From contig JAITYX010000009.1 of assembly GCA_021018815.1 (NCBI GenBank), positions 7,442,501 to 7,506,500 on the forward strand: DNA of 64,000 bases. The letters are read 5' to 3'. Positions 20,712-32,735 of this stretch are shown in pieces. This DNA is from Talinum fruticosum (lineage: Eukaryota > Streptophyta > Magnoliopsida > Caryophyllales > Talinaceae). Position 1 is the first letter of the stretch. Every line of letters starts with the position of its first letter. A program made the position numbers and the translations under genes. The notes under the pieces were generated by a model. That model did no database searches, was not told the origin of the DNA, and saw nothing but the letters and a program-made list of their open reading frames with translations.

Positions 20712-23583
20712 CGTAACACCCCAAAATCCACCCTAAGAGTATTACATGTCGGGGTTCCCGAGAGGAACCCCTAAAGCTACTTATGATCTCAACTTAGGGT
20801 TAATAGCTCTTTCTTAGATTGACGGAAGTGCATTTCTAGGTTTTCAAAGGTTTTCCTGAAAATTTCGGCGAGTTTCCTCAATAATATCGCTAATCCCATA
20901 GGCTTAAAGCCTTAGCCCTGCACAAAACACATTCATAAAATGAATGAGTCATACACTCGGATTATACACAACATAATCTCAACGAGCCACACACACGAAG
21001 CAAACACATGGATCTTTTATTATATATAGTCAAAAATTTAGTCTAACATACAATCGATCTTTACAAGCATGAAAACATAAAGCACATAACAAGTCCGGAG
21101 ATGTCCTATCCGTTGGTCCACTTCTTCTAAAAGCGAAAAGCAACTCTTGGGAGTCTTAACTTTTGTACTTAAAAAATGTGCGTGAGGTCATGAGCTCCAC
21201 CAGCCTAGTGAATAACGAAAATCCAACCCCTGGTTTCCCTTTGCACATTAATTTATTAACAAACACACGTAAGTTCACTATTCATTCATAACATTTGATT
21301 CAGATCATACATGCTTGAGACACACAAGATACTAAACTTACCAATTTACCAAATGGCACATATGGCATTAATTACTCATGAATTCAATCGGAACATACTT
21401 CATTCTTCTTTCTACACAAGTGCATCATATAATTATTCATCACATAAATTATTCATCACGTAAATCATATCTTACTTCTTATTGTATTAATTTCTTATGA
21501 AATCGGGGTTAATTCTTCTTCTTGTTCTTCTTCTTGAGTTCAATCATGCATTTCATAAATCACTCGATTCTTTCTTTCTTATTCATCATGCATAATCATT
21601 CGTTTCTTTATATCGTAATTCTTTAAGTCTTCTTAGCTTTGAATGGAAAGAAGATTTATGTCATGCCCTAAAGACCCCATTCTTGGAGCCAAAATAATTC
21701 GTGGGCTCATTTCTTAGAATGGCCTCGAGGCTTCCTCGGACTACGAAGGACGCATATCGTCAATAATTCGTGGAAACAAAATAATTCGTGACTTCAGGTG
21801 ACAAACACTTTTATGGCCATAGCTTCAGAGGGTTCTTTAAGTCGTGGGCTCTTAGATCAATAAGACAATCCTTTTTTCCTTCTTTAGTTATTTATATTTC
21901 TTATTTTCTTACTATTTTCTTATTTCATCGACGAGATACACTTAATTCATATAATTCATGCCAACACCTTCATACGTAACATCTTCACAACTAACAATTC
22001 ATATAAGCAAGTTCCAACTCAAGTACAATCAATCCAACTCATATAGGCATGCTTATGTCATTTATAATCAATCTACTTTAAGCTAAAGACATTATCACAT
22101 AAACGTATCAATGAAGATTTCTAATTAACGAACCTATCCTTTCATGATTGCGTATTATCGTGTATAGGTGGTTTATGGTTCTATGACTTTCCTTAATCTA
22201 TCTGTATAGCATCTTAAATTTGAGTTTTCAACTTAATTACTTAATCAACCCCGATGTCGCCCAAAACAGCACATTTTCAATCAAAAATTCATTTCTTCCA
22301 TGATACTCATCCAGCGCACACCAAACTTTACAGGAAATTTTCATAAATTATCAGGAAGCTATGGTCAAAGTTTCAGGAATTTTGGGCTACACATGAATTC
22401 ACAATAATTCGGACAGCGAGGATAAATTACTAAAAAATCTACACTTAAATCATGAATATAATTTTTTGATTTTTCTCACTAATTCTATTTAAGCTAATAT
22501 CATTAAATTCTCAATCATACAGCTCAATAATCATGCTCAACAATACTCAAATATCATTAAATTCATGAACTAGGCATAAATCGCAACATGCTTTCAATCG
22601 TGACTTGTTAAATTCGTGAATTTAGGCCTCTAACTTCTTTAATTCAATAAGGGTTTTCAATTTCATGAATTAATTTCAAGTTTAATCCACCAAGTTTAAT
22701 TCTAGAGGATGAATTCGAATTACTCACCTTAGATTCTTAGGGGTTCTAAGAATTTTAATTTTGGAGTATTTTGAATTGGGTGATTGAATTTCGTATTATG
22801 CTTCTTCTTCCTTCCTCTCGGTCCCCTTAACCTTCCTTGCTACCCTTGCCCCTGATCTAGGTTCGATCCGGTTTCACTTCTTGTCCTTCTCCCGCTCGCC
22901 CGCCGTCATTCTTTCACTTGCACTGCCACCCAGGGACGTCATGCCTCCTCTTCTTCTCTGTTCCCTTCGGTCTCTCTTTCTCTTTCGCTCTCGGCTCTTG
23001 TCTCCCTCTCGGTCTCCCTTGTTCCTAATTCCTCTCGGGCTCTCTCGCTCTTTACCTCTCATTCTCTCATTGCTTCTCCTCCATTCTGGTCAAGCTCTCC
23101 TTCCTCTCTTTTGGTCCCTCACCTCTCGGTCTTTGCTCTTTTTCCGTTTGCTATCGTTCCGCTTCTTTCGTTCCCCACATTCTCCCTCTTTTGTTCTCAA
23201 TCCCACTTTCTCTCTCCTCTTTTCCTGTTTACACCTAAATAATTTTGCTGTTTCATTTCAATTGGACCCCGAATACTTCCCTTACTCATTTACCGCCACC
23301 AAAGCTATCCTTAGGTGTATCTTCTAGTAATGCTAGCCAGCCCCTTTCTCATTTTCTTTTCTGTTTCTTTTTATTTTAATTTCCTGGTTTGGCCTTTTAT
23401 GTGAATTGGGCTCAAAAATATTTCACAAGCCCATTTTAGCTAACCCATGCTCGGATTTCAATTCTCGGGTTTTTATTTCAACTCGGGAAATATTATAATT
23501 CAACTTAATTTAAAATTTTTGAATTTTAAGTTTTAATAACTTAATTCATTACCAAGCAAGCACCTAAAATTTTTGCTATTACA
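20712..23583. mobile_element. LTR-like insertion in gag of element H (possible solo LTR)
   Basis: Comparison with element D shows that codons 'AAG GAG TTC' (to 20710) and 'TTA CAC CAA TAC' (from 23589) were once adjacent, so about 2.88 kb has been inserted. The insert begins GTAACACCCCAAAATCC and ends GCTATTACA, which gives a TGTAA/TTACA-type inverted terminus if the first base has mutated from T to C. Plant gypsy LTRs often start TGTAACACC. No polyprotein is seen inside, so a long solo LTR is the best guess. A clear 5-bp TSD is not visible. The pyrimidine-rich 148-codon frame at 22881-23327 is low-complexity and I do not regard it as a gene. Confidence 0.5.
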
Positions 23584-23587
23584 AGTG

Positions 23588-24583
23588 CTTACACCAATAC
23601 TCGTACAAAACTAATCCCCCGTTACTCTTCGGGACTTAGAACTGATTAAACAAGGGGAGAAAGACAGCTTCACCGATTTCCTCACAAGATGGAGGGAAAA
23701 GGCTGCCCATATGGAAGACCGACCTTCCGATAAGGATCAAGTCGGAATCATTGTGAAGAACCATTGGCCCGCCTATAATAGACACTTGAAGTTCTTACCA
23801 TTTATGAGCTTCACTACCCCTCAAAGACACGGGTATTTTGATCGAAGCAAAGCTGTCTCATCGCGACCACAAAAGCCATGGCAACTTATAGATGTAAGTA
23901 CTCGAATAAAGACAAGAAAACCTTTAACATAGGAAATACCGGTAGGGGTGCGGATGTTAATGCCCCGAATAGATATACGAACTACACTCTTATAGATACT
24001 ACCTACACTCAAGTCTTTAATTGTTTATTGTCCGAAGGGACAATTAAGCTACCGACCTTAAGACTAGAATCAAAAGCTGCAAAATAGTCAAAAAAGTGGG
24101 ACATGGGAAAATTTTGCAAATACCATCGTGCACAAGGAAATGATACGGAACAATGTTGGACCTTGAAGAACAAGTTAAAGAGCATAGTCAACTTCCTCTC
24201 TCTAAGGCGGCTAAAAACTTCATAACAGTAAGAACCCATTCAGCGGTACCTTAGCCATCTATTCCGAACCCATTCCAAGTCGGTGAGATCCTTGTATCTT
24301 CATTCAAGACATCAATAAAACCAATTATCGATTAGCTTACCTTCATCGGACTCAGCGAGTGCACGAGATAGCTTCAACGGGTCCTCAAATCCACTTCAGG
24401 GCACGCCACCGTTAGAAGATGATGATTTTGGGGGTGAACCAAAAACTCCTAAAATTGAGTTCTTGACTACATCTGGATGACACAATGTGCCAATGGGTCC
24501 ATAACGAGTCTCAAGAAGCCCCAAAAGAGAAATAAATGGTCAAAGAAGAAGACCTAATTGCTAGATAGCTTGAAAAGCTTTAA
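23588..24583 (+). pseudogene. gag C-terminal part of Tat element H
   Basis: This resumes the gag frame and is the best kept gag stretch in the window: LRDLELIKQGEKDSFTDFLT (about 23625-23685), then KDQVGIIVKNHWPAYNRHLK, which is typical of Tat gag. A zinc-knuckle-like FCKYHRAQGNDTEQCW lies at 24110-24160. Stops occur at 23930 and 24085 and after 24220. The last part (24380-24583) is the acidic linker before protease, broken by CACTA 2 at 24584. Confidence 0.75.
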
Positions 24584-26120
24584 CACTACTAGAAAATCGT
24601 CATATAGCGACGGAAAAACGTTATTTAGCGACGGAATTTCATAATTAGCGACGGAATTAGCGACAAAAATTTTTCGTCGCTGATTTTCGCGTCACTAAAA
24701 ATCAGCAACGGAATTTTACAATTCCGTCGCTGATTAACGACAGATTAGCGACGGAATCGTAAAATTCCGTCGCTGATTTTTAGGGAATTTTTTAAAAAAT
24801 TGACAATTTTGTATAGTTTTAAGTGCGAATACAAAAATTTACAATAAAATACAAATCCAAATAATTCGAGTAGCATGAGAACATCAAATTCAACTTTAAT
24901 TCAAACACAAAAATCATATACAAACACATAAGTCATAAATAATCCAACTTCAAACATCCATAAAAACTAATTGAATATAAAAACAAGAGTAAACAAAGTA
25001 AATTATACAAACACAAGTTATGTTCTTCATCTTCCTTTTCCTCTTCTTCTTCCTCTTTCTCATTATCTTCATCTTTTACCTCATTCTAACCATGCTTATC
25101 AAAATAAGTTATATCAAATCCTCTAAAATGTAAAATTTTATAGTAAACAAAGTAAATTATAAATACAACCAACAATGAGGGAGGATGGAGAAAGCACACC
25201 TATAAGAGGTTAAAGGTGGTTAGTTGGTGACGACGGCGGTGGCGGTGGCAGCGGCGGACGATGGCGGAATCTCGTTGAACTTCTATCTCTCGCTCTCTCA
25301 AACTCTCACTTCTATCTCTCCTTATTTTTGCCGAGTTTCGTTGAACTTCGGATTTTATATTGAAAATAGCAACGAATTAGCAACGGATTTTATCCGTCGC
25401 TACTTAAAAATTTAATTAGCAACGGAATTAGCGACGGAATAAGTCCGTCGCTAATTAAAAATTTTAAAATTTTGAAACTGAAGAAAATTTAATAGCCCGC
25501 CAACGTAAAATTTTTCAAATTCTGATTTAGCGACAGAATCGGTGACGGACAAGTCCGTCGCCAATTAAAAATTTGAAAATTTTATATATTTGAAAAATGA
25601 AATAGACGACAAATTTAAATTTGAAAATTTTGGATTAGCGACGGAATTTCCGTCGCTCATTCAAATTTGAAAATTTTTATATTTTTCAAATTAAAGTAAG
25701 CGGCAAAATTTAAGATTTTAATAATTTTGAATTAGCGACGGAATTAGCGACGGCTAATTCAGTACCTAATAAAAAAAAATTAAAAATTACATTTAGTGAC
25801 GGATCGATTCAGTCGCTAAGTAAAAAATTTTTAAAAATGAGATATAGCGACGGAATCAACAACGGACTGATTCCGTCGCTAATTATTAAAAAAAATTAAT
25901 TTTAATTTTTTTCATGAATCTGTCGCTAAGTTTTCCTTGTCCGTCGCTAATGACTAAAATAGCGACGGAATTAAATTCCGTAGCTAATTCCGTCGCTAAT
26001 TAAGTTTTATCTAACACATGTCAAATTCCGTCGCTAATTAAGTTTTATCTAACACATGTCAAATTCCGTCGCTATTTCCGTCGCTAGTTTCCGTCGCTAT
26101 ATAACATTTTTATAGTAGTG
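24584..26120 (-). mobile_element. CACTA transposon 2, deleted derivative of the CACTA 1 family
   Basis: The element is 1537 bp with termini CACTACTAGAAAATCG and, reversed, CACTACTATAAAAATG, and the TSD TAA on both sides (24581-24583 and 26121-26123). Element D has the uninterrupted site near 34590-34603. Subterminal copies of TTAGCGACGGAA are dense, especially from 25370 to 26110. On the minus strand it keeps a GC-rich leader piece (25265-25225) and an acidic Glu-rich coding end (25085-25025), both counterparts of parts of CACTA 1; the transposase exons between them are gone. It is therefore a non-autonomous element lying in the opposite orientation to CACTA 1. Confidence 0.9.
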
Positions 26121-26235
26121 TAAGTTGACATTTCCATCTAGCGCTCATAGCTGCCTCATAAAAGCATAAACAAGCCTTAACTAACACACTTACTAAGGTT
26201 GAGGCCTCACTTGAAGTCATGCGTGTGTAAGTTGC

Positions 26236-27693
26236 AAGTCGAAAGTCATAAAAGAAATCGAACTCCCGGTCTCATTCTCAGCTAACCGTGAACATCTCTT
26301 TGCCGGTATCGGTGGCATGGGTAAAGGCTCACCTCCGACGAGTGGAAAACGCTTGGAATTGCATCTTTGTTTTTCGGCCTCAATAATGTGACCACGACAC
26401 GCCATTTTTACCCCTTAAATTTCAAGCTAAAGTGGCTTAAAATTTTTCTACTCTTCGATTCGATTTCTACCCTAGCCCACGACCTGATATGGGCTTGTGA
26501 CCGTGACCATGTTGAAGTCGGTGTCGACCAAGGGTCGTGCTTTACTATTTTGGTTGTTTATTTCGCTTTGTTGCTTCATGGGTCATGTGTGTTCAAGCCA
26601 ATTTTACGCTTATACCCAAAGTCATCACCCTTCAAGCCTTGGGGTTGCGAGGGAGTTGAGTGAGAGACAGATTTTATTCGAGGATCCATTTGGGTTCGGT
26701 TGGTACCTTGCTTGAATGGGTTATGCCCCAATTTTCTACAATACGTCGACACCTTTTGTTCCTCAAGGGCCGCAGAAAATCATGTTTTACTTCTGCTCAA
26801 TTACCCAAGAAAAGCGAGGAAGAAATGACCACTGGGGACCCTTACATATATTTCCTGGATAAGGGGTCATCTTACGTATAGTACTTGGGATGAATCATGA
26901 CCTGAATGGTAAGTCTCGGTTTGCTCGTTTGATTGATTATATTTCTAGTATGGAAATTAGCCTCGTTGATAATACCTTATCCTGGGTGATGTCCATATCT
27001 CGAATCTTAAGGTTGACATGTCTTGATCGGGAGAGCCCCCACACATTATCATAATTCCTAAACTCTCCGAGCCGAAATGTGTAGGGCATTTTCTCCCTAA
27101 GAACTGGAAATGGGTAAGAGAATTATGCTCTTTTGCTTTTAGTTGTATGCTAAAACATGTATTTTCTAATCATGACGAAATTTTAGTATAACCTAGAGCA
27201 AGTGTCGGACAATATCCATCAAACCCAGTCCTCACTTCATGCGATGAAGGGCTTCTTCTCTAGGCACGCATTCCAATCATTTCGGGTAAGCCTCGTTACT
27301 CAAATTCGCCATTCTAGGTTCCCTCCTTTGGGAGATTTCTATTACGAGTTTTGGGACTCATGCTCACACTACGAGCCAACCTTAAATGTTATCAAGTAGC
27401 ACTGCTAGAGCTGGCACATTACGGTTTTTATCCCGGTGTTCTCATGGTCGAGTGCTTCTAAAGTTGAGCAAAGTTCTTGCGCACCTTGGTCTAGTTCTTC
27501 TTAAGCTGGTATGGATGTCATTCCTTCGCCAACTCTAGTGGACCTTATTATGAGGCCTCACAACTTACTTGGGACTCGCATGTATTGCTCGTTATATCCG
27601 GCGGAGGACAGGCAAGCATCGACATCAATCTTAGAGGACATCGGTAATTACGTTTTCGATGATGTTGATGATGATGATGGCGATCAAGATTGA
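26236..27693 (+). pseudogene. Plant mobile domain (PMD) gene remnant, C-terminal half
   Basis: This matches the C-terminal half of the gene at 37340-39738. Shared blocks are LPVSVAWVKAHL here against VPASVSWVRINL there, PFGFGWYLA against FGFCWYLGRG, and an acidic Asp-rich end just before the stop (27693; DDVDDDDGDQD). An intron donor ATG|GTAAGT at 26909 is at the same place as in the other copy (38864), though its acceptor has decayed. Further donors are near 27111 and 27284. The N-terminal PMD core is missing at the junction with gag of element H, so no product is expected. PMD proteins (MAIN/MAIL family and transposon relatives) are plant-specific and their biochemical role is not settled. 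Confidence 0.55.
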
Positions 27694-27786
27694 ATAACCA
27701 CTTGTAAGGTGCTCTGTAATTTAGTATTAATGTATTTTGCACTATTTTTAGACTTTATTTAATGAGATATGTAGAGAATACTTTCT
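27694..27786 (+). other. 3' flank of the PMD remnant
   Basis: TTAGTATTAATGTATTTTGC resembles the sequence after the other PMD copy (39780-39830), so this is probably its 3' untranslated region. It ends at the Sirevirus LTR. Confidence 0.4.
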
Positions 27787-29331
27787 TGAAGGTTTGCTCG
27801 GGAGAGTCCGAGTACCCTAGAGGGGGTGAATAGGTGATAGAAAATTCTTTGCGAAAACACACTCTTTTTGACGTAAAAGAGGCAAAGACAGTTTCGAGTC
27901 TAAGCACGTGGTCGGAAAAGATTGGACTCGAAAGCAATGAATCGAGACGAAACAAGAGTAGTTAGGTTGTCCGAGTCTAGAATGAACTCGGAAAGACAAC
28001 GCAGAGATTTTACGTGGAAACCCTCCCGGTGCGGAAAACCACGGCCCGTGTCATTCTAGACACGAAGTCAAATCCACTATTTTGAGTCCACAAAATACCG
28101 TGAATCGATCGAACCCGAGTTGCTCCCTTGGACAACTCTATACAAGTTTTCCTAGACTCGAAGTTACCTTATCTCGATCTAGTACTTCCTAGTCGAGATA
28201 ACCCTTACAGCTAGGGACAACTAAGCCGAGTTAACCCTTACGGCTTAGTCAAGGGACCTTACAAAGAATGTAAGAAGAGTTTGTAACTTAGTACAAGACC
28301 TTACAACTCGAGAGTAATGAATTACAGAGTTGGAGTTGTAAGTTGAAGATTGAAAGTAAATACAATGACTTTTCTCAAGTATGTGTATTAACAATAGAAT
28401 CGGCAAATCTTCAAGTCTTGTAAAGTGGCTTCTATTTATAGATGACCAGGCAGAGTAGCCTTTATCTTCATCTGCTGACCGAGAGTCCTCTGTGACCGTT
28501 GATAGAAGCTTTACGAGTCACTCGAAAGTATCCGTTGAAATATGGACGTTGGACAACGGTTTAACTCTCTTGGAAGTCCCAAAACCATCGGTTGTGTCTT
28601 GAAAAATGAGGTGGAAACCACCGTTAGGCTTAGCGTTCCAGTTTTCCGGATGTAGAGCGGATGACTTCGACACAATCTTCCGGGACTAAAGCGGGGAAGG
28701 TGAAAAGCCATATCTGCTGGTGATTTGACGTTCAAGTCGGCTACTTTTGTAGTTTGAAAAGATATCCTCGATTGAATAACCTACAAAAGTAAAACACCTT
28801 TGGTTCTCAAAGTATAAAATACTTTGGTCCAAGGTTAGACACGGATAATAAAATAATTATGATAATTACGCAATTGATTATCCGAGTCGGAAAAGAAATG
28901 GAATTTTCCGAGTCTAATATCCATGATACTCGGAATTCCATATGACTTAGTCTTATGCGAGGAATCAAGTTCTATAACGAATATCGAGTGGGAAAAGCTT
29001 GAAATAAACTACGAATACTGACTATGCAAACAATAGAATAGAAAACCATAAGTCAGATTCTAAGTGAGAAACGGCAGAATCTGGTATATTCAAAAGCGAT
29101 TAATCCGAGCGAGAGTGGACTCGGAATAAAGAACCAGCTTTTCGAGTCGCTAACCGAAAAGTGATAAAAGAGATAAGTAAGGGCCGAATCACTTAGAGAA
29201 AATACTATTTTACTCAAGTAAGTTTCTAAGACACAGAGAATGCCTTGGAATCAAAACTCTACATGAATAACATCGATATACCCGATTCCTTTTGCATGAC
29301 TCGGAAAGATGGCGATAGACTAGGGTTATCA
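27787..29331 (-). repeat. Minus-strand Sirevirus LTR
   Basis: The LTR is 1545 bp, the same length as LTR A. In plus sense it starts TGAAGGTTTGCTCGG and ends GGGTTATCA. Read in reverse it has all family landmarks, including the TATA box in the reverse of CTTCTATTTATAGATGACC (28429). No primer site or polypurine tract adjoins it. The flanks (TTTCT and ACTTA) do not match. Compared with the other copy of the PMD/DUF7745 region, about 0.5 kb is missing at this point, so a deletion probably accompanied or followed insertion. Confidence 0.75.
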
Positions 29332-29787
29332 ACTTATAGGCTGAATACTCTTTTCAGCACTAAACAAGTAAGGATTCATTGGACAATTTTAAGGACTCGT
29401 AGTGTCCTTCCGGGATCCTAAGGATCACGTTTTTAGGTTTGGGGATAATAACTTGCGTCCCCTCCGTGAAGAGTTTGATGCTATTCTAGGGAATCACCAC
29501 CATTGAACCAATGTTGTAGTTCCTACGCCATCGACCAATATGGCAGGAACCTATAAACCACTGTTTGGCCTAAATAATAAGAATCTCAAGTGGATTCCGA
29601 ACAAGGATGAAGTGGGCTTGGCGAACCTGATGTTGGACTTTCGCCCTATGTATGGTTCTGGTTTGGTGTGTATCCGGAAACGTCATGCGATTATTATGTG
29701 CCTAATAGGTGGCTTTCTATTGGTGGGAGGCAATAGGGATACGACACCTATTGTGCCTCTAAGTGTTATCGAACAGTTAGGGAGTAC
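29332..29787 (+). pseudogene. DUF7745-like gene fragment
   Basis: The fragment contains RFGDNNLRPLREEFDAILG (about 29436-29492) and then, after a frameshift, KHAIIMCLIGGFLLVG-like sequence with PLSVIEQL at 29758. The same blocks in the same order occur at 40460-40800 (RFGDKELVPLPEEFDAILG). They recall the N-terminal part of the DUF7745 family of plant repeat-associated proteins, of unknown function; the assignment is from memory of the motif and is moderate. The frame is cut by the LTR of element D at 29788. Confidence 0.45.
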
Positions 29788-31718
29788 TGTAGACACCTAA
29801 AAGTGTCGTCCTTTATCTCGTCATTTCGTGTTTTATTTTGTTGGCCCAATGATGATAATCCCGAGTCCTGTTTGTGGATTTGGATTTCGAATCGTGATCA
29901 ATCGAGTGCAACATAAGCCAATAAACAACAAAGAACCCCTAGCACCACTTAAATACCCTTTTGCCTTGGGTTGGTCCACAAATCCTCTTTTCTTTCGGAC
30001 CATCTAAGAGCCGGGTTGAGCCTTCGAGCTTGGGGAGCCCCATGATGTGTGTTGGGAAATTCACAGTATGAGAATAGTGTATTCTACTTTTGTCCAAGTC
30101 GGACAAGGAGTTGAAGACCTGAAGATGACGTTGAAGCGTTGCATTTCATGATTAGGAGCATCAAAGTGTTGCGTTTTAAGCTTCACAAGACAGTCCACAT
30201 GAGGCTAGAAGTTTTCCCCTCTAAACAACGTCATGGCCGGCGCTGCGTTCTATAAGCATGGTGGAACACTGCGTTTTGAGCTTGGAGAGTCCTTGGAGAC
30301 ACAACTAGGGCATGAAACCCTAGGAGAGTCTGGTTGGCCGATGCCCACCTCCTCTATTTTAACCGATTCTATCCAGTTTTATCATCTTCTTATCCGGTTC
30401 TATCTCTTAAGGAATGACCCAATTTTATTTCTACTGTTTGGACGACTGATAAGAGGCAAACAAGTAGGTCATTTGTGACCTAGGTCCTCTCCTATAAATA
30501 GAGAGCATTGGCTCTCATTCCGATATGGCTTCATGCCTTAGCATCACGCTACTAAAAGCTAACTTGAACGCTCTAATGTAACCGTTAGTCCGTCGATTTT
30601 TCTATAAACATTCATCCTTCACCGATGAATCCGTGCAAAGAGCTAAAGAATATTCGATTATTCTGATCTCCGGGCATTCATTCAATTGATTACTTGTCAT
30701 ACCCTTGAAAGAATTCACAAAACTAGCCCTTTTCTTTAGATTGTCGCCATTGCATCGAGAGATCCAGTGTGGAGATCTAGATCGAGCAAGGTCGGATAAC
30801 CCGAGGGCCATATTTCAGCCTTCGAATGGTTATATTTATTTCTGTTTTATTTGCCTTCCGTATTGTGGTTTAAGAGATGTAATCGCTTTAGTTTCCTCCC
30901 GACCAATGTAATCTTTATTTCTCGCTTTTCTTTCTTTTATCGCTTTCGTTATTGCTTTTCTTTATCATTTTCCTTATTATGTTTTGGTTGCTTTAATTTT
31001 GTTTCGCATGTTGTATGCTTGTTTTTTGACATCTTTATTAATACACTACTCGAACTAGTAATGGTCGTCTTTAGATCGGCGGAATGAAGGGATTTATCCC
31101 TACGTTTTGTACCCTTGCCCTCAAATCCGATTCTCGATTCAAGACCGATGAAGTCAATTTTTGAGTCTTTTTGGTCTTAGTTTTTCGCATACTAAGATCG
31201 AGGGAGCAAGTCTTCTTTTTTGTTTTTGTTAGTTTTTTCCTTCTTAAAAACCTGATTGGCGACTCCCTTATTTTATGTTTTGTTCCGCACAAATCACAGC
31301 TCGGTGTTTCACCAGCCACGACCTCTAATCGGTGCGCGCCTTCCCCTAGTGCAAGCTACGGCCAGCACCGTGGGGGTAGCGGTGGTGTCTTCGATCCAAA
31401 CCGGTGTTTTCGGACCAACCAGGCACTAAAGCCTCACGGCATAATCACAGCCCTAATATTATTTAGTCCTTAATTAGAAAATAAGATCTCGGGACTTCTA
31501 AAATAATTACTAAAATAAAACTATGAATAAAGCGCCAATCAAATATGATTTAATTCATTTCAACTTAGATTTAATAAAATTCGAAAATCTTAATGAAAGG
31601 TTCAACCCCACATTCCAAAATTGACTTTCTAAAACTATCTTCAAAAATTAATCCTTTAAAAAGAGACCCGACGAAGTGGGGAAGCTCGGCGAGGCCTCGG
31701 CAGCCATGGTTCCTACGA
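29788..31718 (+). repeat. 5' LTR of Tat element D
   Basis: The LTR is about 1.93 kb. It opens with TGTAGACACC and ends near CCTACG just before the primer-binding site, which suggests an original TGTAG/CTACA terminus. A TATA box lies at 30493. The matching LTR of element E (minus strand) has the same internal order. A PBS-like TGGCGACTCCC also occurs inside, at 31257. Confidence 0.65.
30493..30500 (+). promoter_or_regulatory. TATA box of the Tat LTR (D)
   Basis: CCTATAAATAGAGAG occurs here, and the same motif lies reversed at 50386-50393 in the LTR of element E. Position within the LTR and conservation between the two copies support a promoter role. Confidence 0.6.
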
Positions 31719-31719
31719 G

Positions 31720-31738
31720 TGGCGACTCCGCGGAGATT
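31720..31738 (+). other. Primer-binding site of Tat element D
   Basis: TGGCGACTCCGCGGAG follows the LTR end after about two bases. Element E has TGGTGACTCCACTCGGGG at the same place (minus strand, 49255 downward). The TGG start is required for pairing with the CCA end of a tRNA; which tRNA serves I cannot confirm. Confidence 0.55.
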
Positions 31739-32497
31739 AACTTTTTATTAAGAGGGCGAAAATTGAAAATTTGAGTTGTGTTTTTAATGATGTACTTACA
31801 TTAGAAATCTCGCATTTAAGCAACCTTTGAACTAGTTTAAATACTATTTTGGACCACTAGGAAAACTTTATTGTGCGAGGAAATGGTACCTCCCCTTGTT
31901 TACCCTTTCCGGAGAGAGGCTCCCACTTGGTTCCTATAGGTGGGCCCAACTAGGCTTGATTGTGCGAGGAAATGGTACCTCCTCCCTTATAGCATGCCAT
32001 CTTGGGCTAAACCTTTTGGTTCAACGAGAGGTAGCGGAATTCTGGTTGGTATCCTTATCCGTGCAACCCATGGGGCACCAAATTTCGGACTACGTGTCAC
32101 CATGCATCCAAACTCTTGAACTCTTGGACCATAGAACTTTTGGACGTCTAGATTTTCCCTAAAACTTCATTTGCATGCTTGGATGAGTGTGTTTGTTTTA
32201 GATTTAATCTTTTGCTTGTGAGCCTTTAGGAATAGGTGAAGAGTGGTTGATTTAGACCCCTTCATGGGTGAAAATAAAACACTATAATAAAATTCCTAGA
32301 GTCGGTCCGTTAGCCAAAAGTCAAAATGCCTTTTTCCCTAATAGAGTTGGTCCATTGTTTGCATTTTTCTTCGTCATTTCAAAATTATATTTCTAATAGC
32401 CTAAGTAGTTGGTATTTGTGAAAGGGTTTTACCGAAGTTCCATTTCCTTATTATCCAGTCCTTTTATTTTCTTTTGCATTGTCACATTTCATTTTGC

Positions 32498-32735
32498 ATC
32501 ATCTCATATTAGGTGAGTCCATTTGCATTAGCTAAATAAAATCATCTCATATTAGGTGAGTTGATTTGCATTAGCCAAAAAAATCATCTCATATTAGGTA
32601 AGTCCATTTACATTAGCCAAATAAAATCATCTTATATTAGGTGAGTCCATTTGCATTAGCCAAACAAAATCGTCTCATATTAGTTAAGTTCATTTGCATT
32701 AGCCAACAAAGAAAAATCATTTCATGTTAGGATAG
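32498..32735 (+). repeat. Leader tandem repeat, six units of about 43 bp (D)
   Basis: Units start at 32498, 32541, 32583, 32626, 32669 and 32716 and contain ATCATCTCATATTAGGTGAG and CCATTTGCATTAGCCAA. Element E has the same array in its leader (48500-48735), so it was already in their common ancestor. Confidence 0.85.

Larger units (their letters stand above)
19830..26235 (+). mobile_element. Tat-type Ty3/gypsy element H, gag to protease region, twice interrupted
   Basis: The segment runs parallel to element D from its leader (D about 32900) through gag to just before the protease (D about 34690). The 5' LTR and most of the leader are missing, as is everything from protease onward. Two later insertions split it: an LTR-like insert at 20712-23583 and CACTA 2 at 24584-26120. 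Its right end passes into a PMD gene remnant at about 26225-26240. Confidence 0.7.

Noticed and set aside
22881..23327. Open frame of 148 codons, plus strand
   Set aside because: It is a pyrimidine-rich, Leu/Ser/Arg-rich low-complexity frame inside the LTR-like insertion, with no domain and a mirrored open frame on the other strand.
32498..32735. Regular repeats considered as a CRISPR array
   Set aside because: Units are contiguous and diverged, without unique spacers, and lie in a plant retrotransposon leader.
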